Origin: Lachnospiraceae bacterium
GTDB taxonomy: Bacteria > Bacillota > Clostridia > Lachnospirales > Lachnospiraceae
NCBI GenBank assembly: GCA_021770245.1
Contig: JAETRI010000005.1
Coordinates: 57,285-121,284 of the forward strand
DNA: 64,000 bases
Direction of reading: 5' to 3'
The notes under the pieces were generated by a model. It did no database searches. It saw only the letters and a list, made by a program, of their open reading frames with translations, and was not told the DNA's origin. Made by a program: the position numbers and the translations under genes. Below, one piece after another: positions 9,116-19,060 of the stretch (the stretch's first letter is position 1; every line of letters starts with the position of its first letter).

Positions 9116-11515
9116 ATGGATAATAACAATCTAAACAGCTATAACGGGGGCAATGGCTATAATAACGGCCAGGGCGGCGGACCGGGAGGGCCGGGGGGAC
9201 CCGGAGGACCGCAGGGACCGGGGGGATCTCCGGGCAGGCAGAATTTGCTGCTTTTGCTCGTAGCGGCGTTGGTGACGCTGGTATGCATGAGTTTTTTTAT
9301 GAAAATGCTCAGCGGCGTATCCAATCAGGAGGTCAGCTATAACGAATTCCTGGAGATGGTGGATGAGGGAAAGGTGGAAAGCGTGGAAATCACGGACGAC
9401 CAGATCAACATCATCCCCAAAACGGACGAACCGGAAAACGCATTTGTCCAGCCGCCCGAGATTACCTATTATACGGGCCGGGTGGAGGATGATACCTTAA
9501 CAGACAAGCTGCTGAAGGCCGGAGTGAAAATCAACGGACAGATCCCGGATAATTCCGGCTTCCTTTTGTCCATGCTTCTCACTTATGTACTGCCTTTTGT
9601 GGCGATTATCTTTTTATTTAATTTCCTGATGAAGAAGATGACCGGCGGCGGCGGTCCCATGGGGGTCGGAAAGAGCAACGCCAAGGTGTATGTACAGAAG
9701 GAAACGGGAGTAACATTTAAGGATGTGGCCGGGGAAGACGAGGCGAAGGAGTCCCTGCAGGAGGTGGTGGATTTCCTGCACAATCCGGGACGTTATTCCA
9801 AAATCGGCGCCAGGCTTCCGAAGGGAGCCCTGCTGGTGGGGCCGCCCGGTACGGGTAAGACGCTGTTGGCCAAGGCAGTGGCCGGGGAAGCGCATGTGCC
9901 GTTCTTTTCCCTGACCGGTTCCGACTTTATCGAACTTTATGTGGGCGTGGGCGCATCTCGTGTACGTGATCTGTTCAAAGAAGCGTCCAAGAACGCACCG
10001 TGTATCGTATTTATAGACGAAATCGATGCCATCGGCCGGAGCCGGGATTCCAAGTACGGCGGCGGGAATGAGGAACGGGAACAGACGCTGAACCAGCTTT
10101 TGTCCGAAATGGACGGGTTTGACAGTTCCAGCGGCGTCCTGATCCTGGCGGCGACCAACAGGCCGGAAATCCTGGATAAGGCCCTGCTGCGTCCCGGACG
10201 GTTTGACAGGCAGATCATCGTGGATAAGCCGGACCTGAAGGGACGTGTGGAAATCCTGCGGGTGCATGCCAAGGATGTGCTTATGGACGACACGGTGGAT
10301 CTGGATGCCATTGCGCTCGCCACCAGCGGAGCGGTGGGCTCGGATTTGGCTAATATGATCAACGAAGCCGCTATCAATGCGGTGAAGCAGGGCAGGGATT
10401 ATGTCTGCCAGAAGGATCTGTTCGAGGCCGTGGAGCAGGTTCTCGTGGGAAAAGAAAAGAAGGACCGGATCATGAGCAAGGAGGAGCGCCGGATCGTGTC
10501 CTATCATGAGGTGGGACACGCGCTGGTATCCGCCCTGCAGAAGAATTCGGAGCCGGTACAGAAGATCACCATCGTGCCCCGTACTATGGGCGCATTGGGA
10601 TATGTCATGCAGGTGCCGGAGGAAGAGAAATACCTGAACACGGAGGCGGAGCTTCACGATATGCTGGTGGGCCTGCTGGCCGGCCGGGCCGCGGAGGAAA
10701 TCATGTTTGACAGCATTACCACGGGGGCTGCCAATGATATCGAGAAGGCTACAGGAATCGCACGGGCGATGGTGACGCAGTACGGTATGAGCAAGAAATT
10801 CGGCCTCATCGGCTTACAGACCGTGGAAAGCAAGTACCTGGAAGGGCGCGCCAGCATGAACTGTTCGGACGTGACCGCCGCCGAGGTGGATTCCGAGGTG
10901 ATGAACATTCTGAAGGAGTGCTATGCGCAGGCTTTGGATCTCCTCCGGGAGAACCGCGACCTGATGGATAAGCTGGCCGGGCATCTGATCGAGAAGGAGA
11001 CCATCACCGGTAAGGAATTCATGAAAATCTTCCGGGCGGAGAAGGGGCTTCCGGAACCCGAGGAAGAGAAGGAAGAGGCCTCAAAGGGCGAAGAGGGCCG
11101 GGAGAGGGCGCAGGAGCAAAAGGCCGTGGCCGTACCGGACGGACAGCAGACAAAACCGGACGGATACGGCCTGCCGCCGGAACCGGAACAGGACGGATAT
11201 GGCCTGCGGCCGGAACCGGTAGAGGACGGATACGTTCCCCCTTCGGAACCGGTACATGACGGCCGGATGTGGCAGTCTAATCAACAGGATGACTGGTGGA
11301 AGAGCGGCGGAAACGGTATCCCGGGCCAGGATATGGGATTCTTCAATTCCCCGGCTTCCGACGGGACTTTGGAAAGGGAAGATGCCAAAGAAGCGGAAAA
11401 CGGTTCTGGGAAGGGCGAAGGCCCTGCGGAAGAAGGAAGTGCAGGAAAGCCTGCGGGCCCTGTGGGGAGATTTTCCAATTCCACGCTCCCTCCCTATGAC
11501 AGGAACGGAAAATAG
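9116..11515 (+). CDS. ftsH: ATP-dependent zinc metalloprotease FtsH
   Basis: A 799-residue membrane AAA+ protease for quality control of membrane and regulatory proteins. Order of parts: a glycine/proline-rich N-terminal tail (about residues 18-40), a first membrane helix (about 42-64), an external domain, a second helix (about 142-170), Walker A GPPGTGKT, Walker B VFIDEID, the second-region-of-homology [20 protein letters not shown], and the zinc site HEVGH. The C-terminal ~150 residues are unusual: acidic, then tandem [13 protein letters not shown] units (from about residue 680). ATG 9116 has AAAGGG 6 bases upstream; the open frame before it contains the promoter and is not coding. A terminator follows at 11554. 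Confidence 0.97.
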   Translation: MDNNNLNSYNGGNGYNNGQGGGPGGPGGPGGPQGPGGSPGRQNLLLLLVAALVTLVCMSFFMKMLSGVSNQEVSYNEFLEMVDEGKVESVEITDDQINIIPKTDEPENAFVQPPEITYYTGRVEDDTLTDKLLKAGVKINGQIPDNSGFLLSMLLTYVLPFVAIIFLFNFLMKKMTGGGGPMGVGKSNAKVYVQKETGVTFKDVAGEDEAKESLQEVVDFLHNPGRYSKIGARLPKGALLVGPPGTGKTLLAKAVAGEAHVPFFSLTGSDFIELYVGVGASRVRDLFKEASKNAPCIVFIDEIDAIGRSRDSKYGGGNEEREQTLNQLLSEMDGFDSSSGVLILAATNRPEILDKALLRPGRFDRQIIVDKPDLKGRVEILRVHAKDVLMDDTVDLDAIALATSGAVGSDLANMINEAAINAVKQGRDYVCQKDLFEAVEQVLVGKEKKDRIMSKEERRIVSYHEVGHALVSALQKNSEPVQKITIVPRTMGALGYVMQVPEEEKYLNTEAELHDMLVGLLAGRAAEEIMFDSITTGAANDIEKATGIARAMVTQYGMSKKFGLIGLQTVESKYLEGRASMNCSDVTAAEVDSEVMNILKECYAQALDLLRENRDLMDKLAGHLIEKETITGKEFMKIFRAEKGLPEPEEEKEEASKGEEGRERAQEQKAVAVPDGQQTKPDGYGLPPEPEQDGYGLRPEPVEDGYVPPSEPVHDGRMWQSNQQDDWWKSGGNGIPGQDMGFFNSPASDGTLEREDAKEAENGSGKGEGPAEEGSAGKPAGPVGRFSNSTLPPYDRNGK

Positions 11516-11553
11516 AGAGCGGGCATCGATGCGCAACGCAGATTTTGTTTCGT

Positions 11554-11593
11554 CCCGGTCCGGCTGACGAGCCGGTCCGGGAGTTGCTTTTTT
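11554..11593 (+). terminator. Intrinsic terminator after ftsH
   Basis: A 12 bp stem with one internal mismatch (11554-11565 with 11570-11581, loop GACG) is followed by TTGCTTTTTT. Confidence 0.75.
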
Positions 11594-11693
11594 CCCGTCC
11601 GTATGTCTTTCGAAGCGGCCGGGGTACGGGCGGCTTCAGGGAGGAACGGCGCCCGCACACGGGGGCATACCGCGCGGAAAAGGAGGAGCCAGG

Positions 11694-13565
11694 ATGTTCC
11701 ACTTTGAAGAAGAACTGAAAAAGCTTCCGGCCAGGCCGGGAGTCTATATTATGCACGATGCCGACGATGCCATCATTTATGTGGGAAAGGCCATCAGCCT
11801 GAGAAACCGCGTGCGCTCCTATTTCAGGGAAAGCACCAACAAAAGCCCCAAGATCGAAAAGATGGTGACGAAGATCGCCCGTTTTGAATACATTGTTACG
11901 GATTCGGAACTGGAAGCGCTGGTGCTGGAAAATAACCTGATCAAGGAGCACAGCCCCAAGTACAACACCATGCTCAAGGATGACAAAACCTATCCCTATA
12001 TCAAGGTGACTCTCGGGGAGGAGTACCCGAGGGTGCTGTTCTCCAGGCAGATGAAGAAGGACCGTTCAAAGTATTTCGGACCGTTCAAGTCGGCCTTTGC
12101 GGTAAAGGATACCATTGAATTGATTAATAAGCTGTATAAACTGCGTACCTGCAACAGAAGCCTTCCCAGGGATGCGGGCCTGGAACGGCCCTGTCTGAAC
12201 CATCACATCGGGCAATGCAGCGCGCCCTGTCAGGGAACCGTGTCCAGAGGAGAATACCGGAAAGCGGTGGAAGGCGCCATGGATTTCCTGAACGGGAATT
12301 TTGCCCCGGTTTTGGCAGATCTCCAGCAGAAAATGGAAGCCGCATCGGAAAGGATGGATTTTGAGGAGGCGATCCGTTACCGGGATCTGTACAACAGCGT
12401 GACGCAGGTGGCGCAGAAGCAGAAGATCACGGACAGCGACGGGGAGGACAAGGATGTGATCGCGCTGGCCCGGGACGAGGACGATGCGGTGGTGCAGGTT
12501 TTTTTCGTGCGGGACGGAAAGCTGATCGGCCGGGAACATTTCATCATGACCGGAGCCTCGGACTGCAGCAAGGCGCAGATATTGCTGGACTTCGTGAAGC
12601 AGTTCTATGCCGGAACGCCCTTTGTGCCTAAAGAACTGATGCTGCAGGAGGAGATAGAAGATATTCCCGTACTGGAACAGTGGCTTACCGCACGGCGGGG
12701 AAGCCGGGTTTATATCCGGGTGCCCAGGAAGGGCGCCAAGGAAAAGCTGGTGGAGCTTGCGGCGACCAATGCGGCCCTGGTGCTCAGTAAGGACAGGGAA
12801 CGGATTAAACGGGAGGAGGGCCGTACCATCGGGGCGGTGAAGGAAATCTGCGCCCTGCTGTCCCTGCCTTCCGCCGACCGTATGGAGGCCTTTGATATTT
12901 CCAATATCAGCGGCTTTGAAAATGTGGGCTCCATGGTGGTATATGAAAAGGGAAAGCCGAAAAGGAGCGATTACAGGAAGTTTAAGATCAAGACCGTGGC
13001 CGGTCCTGACGATTATGCCTGTATGCGGGAGGTTTTAATCCGGCGCTTTACCCATGGCATGGAGGAAGAAAAGGAGCTTTCAAAGAAACAGATGGATCGG
13101 GAATTCGGGAGTTTCACCAGGTTCCCGGACCTGCTTTTGATGGACGGAGGAAAGGGCCAGGTGAATATCGCGCTGGAGGTGTTGGAGGAGCTGCATCTAT
13201 CCATCCCGGTATGCGGTATGGTGAAGGACGATAATCATCGTACCAGAGGCCTGTACTACCGGAATGAGGAGATCGAGATCGATACCCGCAGCGAGGGGTT
13301 TAAGCTGATTACACGGATTCAGGACGAGGCCCACCGGTTTGCCATCGAATACCACCGTTCTTTGCGCAGCAAGGACCAGGTGCGTTCGGTCCTGGACGGA
13401 ATCCCGGGGGTAGGCCCGGCCAGAAGAAAGGCGCTGATGCGCCATTTTAAATCCATTGAGGAGATCAGGAAGGCGGATGTGCAAGAGCTGGCCCGGGTAC
13501 CGGAAATCCCTGCGCATATTGCGGAGGAAATCTATTCTTTTTTTCATCGGGATGTGTTAGAATGA
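11694..13565 (+). CDS. uvrC: Excinuclease ABC subunit C
   Basis: A 623-residue nucleotide-excision-repair nuclease, full length. N-terminal GIY-YIG domain ([18 protein letters not shown], residues ~17-34) makes the 3' incision; a UVR coiled-coil motif ([18 protein letters not shown]) contacts UvrB; the RNase H-like domain ([18 protein letters not shown]) makes the 5' incision; tandem helix-hairpin-helix ([17 protein letters not shown]) ends the protein. GGAGGA is 8 bases before the ATG. It is followed by hprK at about 140 bases. Confidence 0.97.
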   Translation: MFHFEEELKKLPARPGVYIMHDADDAIIYVGKAISLRNRVRSYFRESTNKSPKIEKMVTKIARFEYIVTDSELEALVLENNLIKEHSPKYNTMLKDDKTYPYIKVTLGEEYPRVLFSRQMKKDRSKYFGPFKSAFAVKDTIELINKLYKLRTCNRSLPRDAGLERPCLNHHIGQCSAPCQGTVSRGEYRKAVEGAMDFLNGNFAPVLADLQQKMEAASERMDFEEAIRYRDLYNSVTQVAQKQKITDSDGEDKDVIALARDEDDAVVQVFFVRDGKLIGREHFIMTGASDCSKAQILLDFVKQFYAGTPFVPKELMLQEEIEDIPVLEQWLTARRGSRVYIRVPRKGAKEKLVELAATNAALVLSKDRERIKREEGRTIGAVKEICALLSLPSADRMEAFDISNISGFENVGSMVVYEKGKPKRSDYRKFKIKTVAGPDDYACMREVLIRRFTHGMEEEKELSKKQMDREFGSFTRFPDLLLMDGGKGQVNIALEVLEELHLSIPVCGMVKDDNHRTRGLYYRNEEIEIDTRSEGFKLITRIQDEAHRFAIEYHRSLRSKDQVRSVLDGIPGVGPARRKALMRHFKSIEEIRKADVQELARVPEIPAHIAEEIYSFFHRDVLE

Positions 13566-13707
13566 AATTGGAAATTCGATCTCTTTGAACTGCCTGCGCA
13601 CTCTGCATGCGGGCGGGATCAAGGATGAACGAATTCGGAAGCATAAAACCGGCCCGCAGACGGCAAAGAGACATCGGTCAGAAGCCGGGGAGAGTGGAGG
13701 ACGAGGT

Positions 13708-14658
13708 ATGGCACATGTAAATCTTACCGAGCTCATCGAGAAGATGAAGCTGGAGAACCTGACGCCCGAGGTGGCGGTAAAAGGGATCAGGATCACTCAG
13801 CCGGACATCAACAGGCCGGCTTTGCAGATGGCAGGGTATTTTGAACATTTCGAGGCGACACGCCTGCAGATCATCGGCTTTGTGGAGTACACTTATATGG
13901 AGTCCATGGAGGAGGAGCGAAAAAGGGAGATTTTTACCCAGCTTCTTTCCTGCCCCATTCCCTGTGTGGTATTCTGCCGGGAGCTGAAGCCGGATCCTCT
14001 TTTCCTGGAGATAGCGAAGGAGAGGGGAATCCCGCTTTTGATGACCAGGAAAGCCACTTCGGCTTTTATGGCGGAGTCGATTCGATGGCTGAACGTCAGA
14101 CTGGCTCCCTGTATCTCCGTACACGGGGTGCTGGTGGACGTTTACGGAGAAGGCGTGCTGATCACGGGGGAAAGCGGTATCGGGAAATCGGAAGCGGCTT
14201 TGGAGCTGATCAAGAGAGGGCACCGGCTGGTGTCGGACGACGTGGTGGAGATCCGCAAGGTCAGCGACGATACCCTGGTGGGAAGCGCCCCGGATATCAC
14301 CAAGCACTTTATTGAGCTTCGGGGTATCGGTATCATCGACGTAAAGACGTTGTTTGGTGTGGCTAACGTGAAGGATACCCAGAACATCGATCTGGTGATC
14401 CGGCTGGAGGACTGGAGCAGGGACAAGGAGTACGACAGGCTGGGCCTGGAGGAAGAGTATACGGATTACCTGGGCAATAAGGTGGTCTGCCACAGCATCC
14501 CGATCCGTCCCGGGCGTAATCTGGCGATCATCTGTGAGTCTGCGGCGATCAACCACCGCCAGAAGAAAATGGGGTATAATGCGGCACAGGAGCTTTACAC
14601 CAGGGTGCAGAATTCTCTGGCCCGCAGAAAAGACGAAGAAGAGGAAGAGGAGGTATAG
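13708..14658 (+). CDS. hprK: HPr(Ser) kinase/phosphorylase
   Basis: A 316-residue bifunctional enzyme that phosphorylates and dephosphorylates the regulatory serine of HPr, the central switch of carbon catabolite repression in Firmicutes. Seen: Walker A GESGIGKSEAALELI, the RLVSDDVVEI segment with the catalytic aspartates, and the signature IELRGIGIIDVKTLFG. The ATG at 13708 with GAGGACGAGG upstream marks the start; the frame is open earlier but without family similarity. It begins the hprK-glcK-murB-rapZ-whiA-HPr-like cluster, which probably supplies one of its substrates (18693). Confidence 0.95.
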   Translation: MAHVNLTELIEKMKLENLTPEVAVKGIRITQPDINRPALQMAGYFEHFEATRLQIIGFVEYTYMESMEEERKREIFTQLLSCPIPCVVFCRELKPDPLFLEIAKERGIPLLMTRKATSAFMAESIRWLNVRLAPCISVHGVLVDVYGEGVLITGESGIGKSEAALELIKRGHRLVSDDVVEIRKVSDDTLVGSAPDITKHFIELRGIGIIDVKTLFGVANVKDTQNIDLVIRLEDWSRDKEYDRLGLEEEYTDYLGNKVVCHSIPIRPGRNLAIICESAAINHRQKKMGYNAAQELYTRVQNSLARRKDEEEEEEV

Positions 14659-14661
14659 GAG

Positions 14662-15621
14662 ATGGCAAAATATTGTTTTGGGGTGGATGTGGGAGGTACG
14701 ACGGTCAAGCTGGGCTGCTTTGACATAGAAGGGAACCTCCTGGAGAAGTGGGAGATCCCCACGAGAACGGCAGAAGGCGGGAAAAATATTCTGCCCGATG
14801 TGGCGGACAGCATTCGGGATAAGATGAAGGAAAGGCAGCTCAACCGGGAGGACGTGGCAGGCGTGGGGATCGGCGTACCGGGCCCCGTGGACGGCGCAGG
14901 CACGGTATACAATGCGGTGAACTTAAGCTGGGGCGTTTTCAGTATCAAGAACGAGCTGCAGGGTCTGTTGAATATCCCGGTGGAAGCAGGGAACGATGCC
15001 AATGTGGCCGCTCTCGGTGAGATGTGGAAGGGCGGCGGACAGGGACATAAAAATCTGGTGGCCGTCACGCTGGGAACCGGCGTGGGCGGCGGAATTATCG
15101 CGGACGGGAAGATCCTGTCCGGGATCACCGGAGCGGCAGGGGAGATCGGACATATCCATGTGGACGATGCGGAGACGGAGAACTGTAACTGCGGCAATCG
15201 GGGCTGCCTGGAGCAGTATACTTCCGCCACAGGGGTGGTGCGGCTGGCAAAGCGCAGGCTGGCGGCGGACGATATGCCCAGCAGCATGCGGAACGTGGAA
15301 AATATTTCCGCCAAGACCGTTTTCGATGCGGTAAAGGCAGGGGACGCGCTGGCCATCGAAGTGGCGGAGCAGTTCGGGGCAATTCTGGGCAAAGCCCTTG
15401 CAGGGATCGCCTGTGTCGTAAACCCGGAAATTTTCGTGATCGGCGGAGGCGTATCCAAAGCGGGCCCCATTCTGCTGGAGTTCATTCAGAAGAATTATAC
15501 GCCTCATGTGTTCCACGGAAGCCGCGGCGCGCTGTTTGCCCTGGCGCTGCTGGGGAATGATGCGGGGATCTATGGTGCGGCCAAGCTGGTACTGGACCGT
15601 TCGGGCGGCCCGCGGGGATGA
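14662..15621 (+). CDS. glcK: ROK-family glucokinase
   Basis: A 319-residue sugar kinase that phosphorylates glucose released in the cytoplasm. It has the phosphate-1 motif GVDVGGTTVKLG, the ROK signature region with the GHIHV histidine and the zinc-binding CNCGNRGCLEQ cluster, plus GTGVGGGI. It starts 3 bases after the hprK stop with GAGGTATAGGAG in front. Its supply of glucose-6-phosphate fits the hydrolases (GH31, GH42) nearby. Confidence 0.92.
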   Translation: MAKYCFGVDVGGTTVKLGCFDIEGNLLEKWEIPTRTAEGGKNILPDVADSIRDKMKERQLNREDVAGVGIGVPGPVDGAGTVYNAVNLSWGVFSIKNELQGLLNIPVEAGNDANVAALGEMWKGGGQGHKNLVAVTLGTGVGGGIIADGKILSGITGAAGEIGHIHVDDAETENCNCGNRGCLEQYTSATGVVRLAKRRLAADDMPSSMRNVENISAKTVFDAVKAGDALAIEVAEQFGAILGKALAGIACVVNPEIFVIGGGVSKAGPILLEFIQKNYTPHVFHGSRGALFALALLGNDAGIYGAAKLVLDRSGGPRG

Positions 15622-15682
15622 AACTGCCGTATGCGGCATATCATATTCTTATAGCAGGATGAAACGGGAGTAACAGACAGCA

Positions 15683-16594
15683 GTGAGCAAAGCTTTAATA
15701 GATTTTTTGGAGAGTGTGGTTCCGACGGAAAATATCCGTCAGGAAGAGCCGATGTCCGGGCACACCACCTTTCGCGTGGGGGGGCCGGCAGAGGTGCTGG
15801 TAAGCGTGGAAAAGAAGGGACAGCTGGAGAAGGTGATCCGCTATCTGAACCTTACCGGCTGGCCCTATTTCCTGCTCGGAAGGGGGAGTAACCTTCTGGT
15901 GGGAGATGCGGGATACCGGGGCGTGGTGATCCGCCTGGCGGGAGAGTTTTCCGAGGTACGGGTGGAAGGGTGCCGGGTGACGGCGGGAGCGGCGGCTCTG
16001 CTTTCCCAGGCGTCCCGGGCAGCCATGGAAAAGGCTCTCACAGGGCTGGAATTCGCGTCGGGAATTCCGGGCAGCATGGGCGGCGGAGTCAGGATGAACG
16101 CCGGGGCCTATGGGGGCGAGATGAGCCAGATCGTGGAATCGGTTCAGGTCATGTATAAGGACGGAAGCATTTTGGTGCTGGACCGGGAGACCATGGAGTT
16201 CGGCTATCGCAGCAGCGTTTTGAAAGACAGGCCCTATGTGGTGACGGAGGTGTGCATGAAGCTGCGGGAGGGCAGCCGGGAGGAGATTGCGGCCCGCATG
16301 AACGATTTGGCTGAAAGGCGCAGGGAGAAACAGCCTCTGGAGTATGCCAGTGCAGGGAGCACCTTTAAGAGGCCGGAGGGCAGTTTTGCCGGAAAGCTGA
16401 TTATGGAGGCGGGCCTTTCCGGAGCCAGTGTGGGAGGCGCAAGGGTATCCGAAAAGCACTGCGGTTTTGTGATCAACGACGGGACCGCCACTGCGGCGGA
16501 TATTGCCGCGCTGATTGGGAAGGTCACGGACACGGTGATGGAACGTTCCGGAATCAGGCTGGAGCCGGAAGTAATTTTCCTTGGGGATTTTTAA
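15683..16594 (+). CDS. murB: UDP-N-acetylenolpyruvoylglucosamine reductase
   Basis: A 303-residue FAD enzyme of peptidoglycan precursor synthesis that reduces UDP-GlcNAc-enolpyruvate to UDP-MurNAc. Type II (Gram-positive) MurB features are seen: HTTFRVGGPAE, LGRGSNLLVGD, FASGIPGSMGG (FAD binding), GYRSSVLKD, the GSTFKRPEGSFAGKLI block and the terminal LEPEVIFLG glutamate. The start is a GTG at 15683 with GGGAG a little far upstream (13 bases), so the exact start is less certain. Confidence 0.94.
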   Translation: MSKALIDFLESVVPTENIRQEEPMSGHTTFRVGGPAEVLVSVEKKGQLEKVIRYLNLTGWPYFLLGRGSNLLVGDAGYRGVVIRLAGEFSEVRVEGCRVTAGAAALLSQASRAAMEKALTGLEFASGIPGSMGGGVRMNAGAYGGEMSQIVESVQVMYKDGSILVLDRETMEFGYRSSVLKDRPYVVTEVCMKLREGSREEIAARMNDLAERRREKQPLEYASAGSTFKRPEGSFAGKLIMEAGLSGASVGGARVSEKHCGFVINDGTATAADIAALIGKVTDTVMERSGIRLEPEVIFLGDF

Positions 16595-16728
16595 AAGAGA
16601 AAGAGAGGTAGGAGAAACCGGAGGGAAGACCGATGGCTTCTCTTATTTATATATAAAAATACGATGGACGGGGCGGATAAAACACGCGGGAAAGTACCGG
16701 TCCGGAACAGACCGGAAAGAAAGGCACG

Positions 16729-17598
16729 GTGGCGGGAATGAGATTTGTGATCGTAACTGGGATGAGCGGCGGCGGAAAGAATACGGCCATGAGGATGCTG
16801 GAGGACGTGGGGTATTTCTGTGTGGATAATCTTCCGGTCCCTTTGATAGAGAAATTTATGGGGCTTCTCATGACGCCGAACAACGAAATATCCAAGGCGG
16901 CGCTGGGCCTGGATATCCGGGCCGACCAGGCCTTTGAGGACGTGATGAAGATCCTGGACAAGCTGCGCCAGAACGGCTTCGTGTTCGAGATCCTGTTCAT
17001 GGATGCGAGCGATGCCACGCTGGTGAAACGGTATAAGGAAAGCAGGAGAATGCATCCTTTGTGCATGCAGGGGGACAGCAGGATTGAGGACGGAATCCAC
17101 AGAGAGAGGGGAATCCTGGCTCAGATTAAAAAACAGGCGGATTATGTGATCGATACCTCCAAGCTGCTGACCCGGGAATTGAAGGAAGAAATAGACAGAA
17201 TTTTTGTGCGCAACGAGGAATATAATAATCTTATCGTTAATATTGTTTCCTTCGGCTTTAAGAACGGGATCCCTGTGGATGCGGATCTGGTATTTGACGT
17301 CAGATTTCTTCCGAACCCCTTCTATATAGACGAACTGAAGTACCTGACAGGGAATGACAAGGGGGTTCAGGATTATGTAATGGGATTTCCGGAGGCCGGC
17401 CAGTTCCTGGACCGGCTGGAGGATATGCTTTTATTTTTGATCCCAAACTATATCAAAGAGGGAAAATATCAGCTGGTAGTGGCAATCGGCTGTACCGGAG
17501 GGAAACATCGCAGCGTGACCCTGGCGAACGGGCTGTACGGCCGGCTTCGGGATAAGGGAAACTATGGGCTGACCATCAGCCACAGGGACGTGAAGTAA
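16729..17598 (+). CDS. rapZ: RapZ/YvcJ-type nucleotide-binding protein
   Basis: A 289-residue protein of the RapZ (RNase adapter)/YvcJ family: an N-terminal P-loop domain with the VGYFCVDNLPVPLIEKF segment and a C-terminal domain ending in the conserved GCTGGKHRSVTLANGLYGRL. In Bacillus it sits with whiA and crh, as here. An oddity: the Walker A box reads GMSGGGKN, with Asn where Ser or Thr normally binds the magnesium-nucleotide. GTG 16729 has AAGG 4 bases upstream; an ATG at 16738 gives the more usual MRFVIVTGM opening and could be the true start. Confidence 0.92.
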   Translation: MAGMRFVIVTGMSGGGKNTAMRMLEDVGYFCVDNLPVPLIEKFMGLLMTPNNEISKAALGLDIRADQAFEDVMKILDKLRQNGFVFEILFMDASDATLVKRYKESRRMHPLCMQGDSRIEDGIHRERGILAQIKKQADYVIDTSKLLTRELKEEIDRIFVRNEEYNNLIVNIVSFGFKNGIPVDADLVFDVRFLPNPFYIDELKYLTGNDKGVQDYVMGFPEAGQFLDRLEDMLLFLIPNYIKEGKYQLVVAIGCTGGKHRSVTLANGLYGRLRDKGNYGLTISHRDVK

Positions 17599-17611
17599 AG
17601 GCGGTCGGGAT

Positions 17612-18580
17612 ATGTCTTTTTCAGGGAATGTGAAGGAAGAACTGGCAAAGCAGGAGCCTACGGCAAGGCACTGCCAGATTGCGGAACTGGCGTCGATCCT
17701 GCATTTCTGCGGGAGCCGCATCGAACCTGTGTTTTTAGGTAAAAGTGCCCAAAAGAATACCGAAAATCCGGGAAAAATCCGAATTCAGGCTGAAAATGAG
17801 GCTGTTGTGAGAAAATGCTTTACATTATTGAAGAAAACATTTAATATAAATACTGGTGTCAGCCAGAAAAACCCCGGAAGTACGGCATATTACAGCATTA
17901 CGCTGGCCGAACCGGAGGAGGTACGGCAGGTGCTTTTGGCTACGAAGTTCATGGACAGCCGGGGAGACTGCCGCAGCCTGCGGGAAGCAATAAATGCCAT
18001 ACTCATTAAGAATGCGTGCTGTCAGAGGGCGTTCCTTCGGGGCGCGTTTCTGGCTTCCGGTTCTATGAGCGACCCGGAGAAGAGTTATCATCTGGAGATC
18101 GTGTGCACACAGCCCTCCCAGGCGGAGCAGGTTCGATCCATCCTGCAGGGCTTTGGAGTGGAAGCGAAAATCGTGCAGCGAAAAAAATACCAGATTGTAT
18201 ATATGAAGGACGGCACGGGGATTGCGGACTTTTTGAACATCGTGGAAGCCCATGTGTCCCTGATGCAGTTCGAGAACTACAGGATCCTGAAGGAAATGCG
18301 CAATTCCGTAAACCGGAGGGTTAATTGCGAAACGGCCAACATCGGCAAGACGGTGAACGCCTCCAGCAGACAGGTGGAGGATATCCTGCTGATACAGCAG
18401 AGGGCCGGGTTTTCGAATCTTCCGGATAATCTTAGGGAAATGGCCGAAATACGTCTGGCCTATCCGGACGCACCTTTACGTGAACTGGGCGGATATCTGA
18501 ATCCGCCGGTGGGAAAGTCCGGCGTAAACCACAGACTGAGAAAATTGAGCGAGATGGCGGACGGCCTGAGGAACGGGTGA
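17612..18580 (+). CDS. whiA: DNA-binding regulator WhiA
   Basis: A 322-residue WhiA: an N-terminal LAGLIDADG-homing-endonuclease-like domain lacking nuclease activity in the family (SFSGNVKEELAKQE opening, RGAFLASGSMSDPEKSYHLEI) and a C-terminal helix-turn-helix (ANIGKTVNASSRQVEDI; LRELGGYLNPPVGKSGVNHRLRKL). In Gram-positive bacteria it affects cell division and chromosome segregation. It begins 13 bases after rapZ and precedes the HPr-like gene, as yvcL precedes crh in Bacillus. Confidence 0.95.
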   Translation: MSFSGNVKEELAKQEPTARHCQIAELASILHFCGSRIEPVFLGKSAQKNTENPGKIRIQAENEAVVRKCFTLLKKTFNINTGVSQKNPGSTAYYSITLAEPEEVRQVLLATKFMDSRGDCRSLREAINAILIKNACCQRAFLRGAFLASGSMSDPEKSYHLEIVCTQPSQAEQVRSILQGFGVEAKIVQRKKYQIVYMKDGTGIADFLNIVEAHVSLMQFENYRILKEMRNSVNRRVNCETANIGKTVNASSRQVEDILLIQQRAGFSNLPDNLREMAEIRLAYPDAPLRELGGYLNPPVGKSGVNHRLRKLSEMADGLRNG

Positions 18581-18692
18581 GGACCGCGGAAAAGCCACAA
18601 AAGCCAGGGATTCTGGAAGCGGTAAACCGATTTGCCGAACCGGCCCTTCGGGAGCCGGCGGAGAGAGGAAGGCATTAAAAGGAGGAAGAAGT

Positions 18693-18953
18693 ATGATGAC
18701 AAAGGCAGTCAGGATTCAGTTGGACGGTGGCCTGGAGGCGAGACCGGTGGCGATGCTCGTGGCGGTCGCCAGCCAGCATGACAGCACCGTTTATCTGGAA
18801 ACGGAAGGGAAAAAGGTGAATGCGAAGAGCATCATGGGAATGATGAGCCTCGGCCTCGACAGCGGCGAAATGGTGACGGTGATCGCCGAAGGCCCGGACG
18901 AAGAGACGGCAGTGGAAGATATCGCAAAATACCTGCGCGGCGGCGTGGAATAA
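18693..18953 (+). CDS. HPr-family regulatory protein lacking the catalytic histidine (Crh-like)
   Basis: An 86-residue HPr fold. Ordinary HPr has GLHARPA with His15 accepting phosphate from enzyme I; here the motif reads GLEARPVAMLV, Glu replacing His, so it cannot pass phosphate to sugar permeases. The Ser46 site is intact (VNAKSIMGMMSLGL), so it should still be a substrate of HPr kinase. This is the same logic as Bacillus Crh (Gln at 15), and the neighbours rapZ and whiA match the crh operon; hprK lies 4 kb upstream. AAAAGGAGGAAG precedes two adjacent ATGs (18693, 18696). Function as a CcpA co-effector or metabolic sensor is inference. Confidence 0.85.
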   Translation: MMTKAVRIQLDGGLEARPVAMLVAVASQHDSTVYLETEGKKVNAKSIMGMMSLGLDSGEMVTVIAEGPDEETAVEDIAKYLRGGVE

Positions 18954-18985
18954 CATAATCGAAAGCTTTAAGGGATAAAGGGAAG

Positions 18986-19009
18986 AGGAGCATGGATATG
19001 CTCCTTTTT
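18986..19009 (+). terminator. Intrinsic terminator after the HPr-like gene
   Basis: A perfect 8 bp stem AGGAGCAT/ATGCTCCT with a GGAT loop and a T5 tail. It overlaps the first possible start of the following kinase frame (18992), which is why 19061 is chosen for that gene. Confidence 0.8.
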
Positions 19010-19060
19010 GTTACAAATAAGTTGTTTTGGGCCGCTTACGGCGGCGGACTGCGAGGCGGT

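Noticed and set aside
9614..10657. Minus-strand frame of 347 codons opposite ftsH
   Set aside because: Shadow of ftsH; no start signal or domain.
18992..19060. Earlier start of the lipid kinase at 18992
   Set aside because: That ATG is inside an intrinsic terminator hairpin of the preceding gene.
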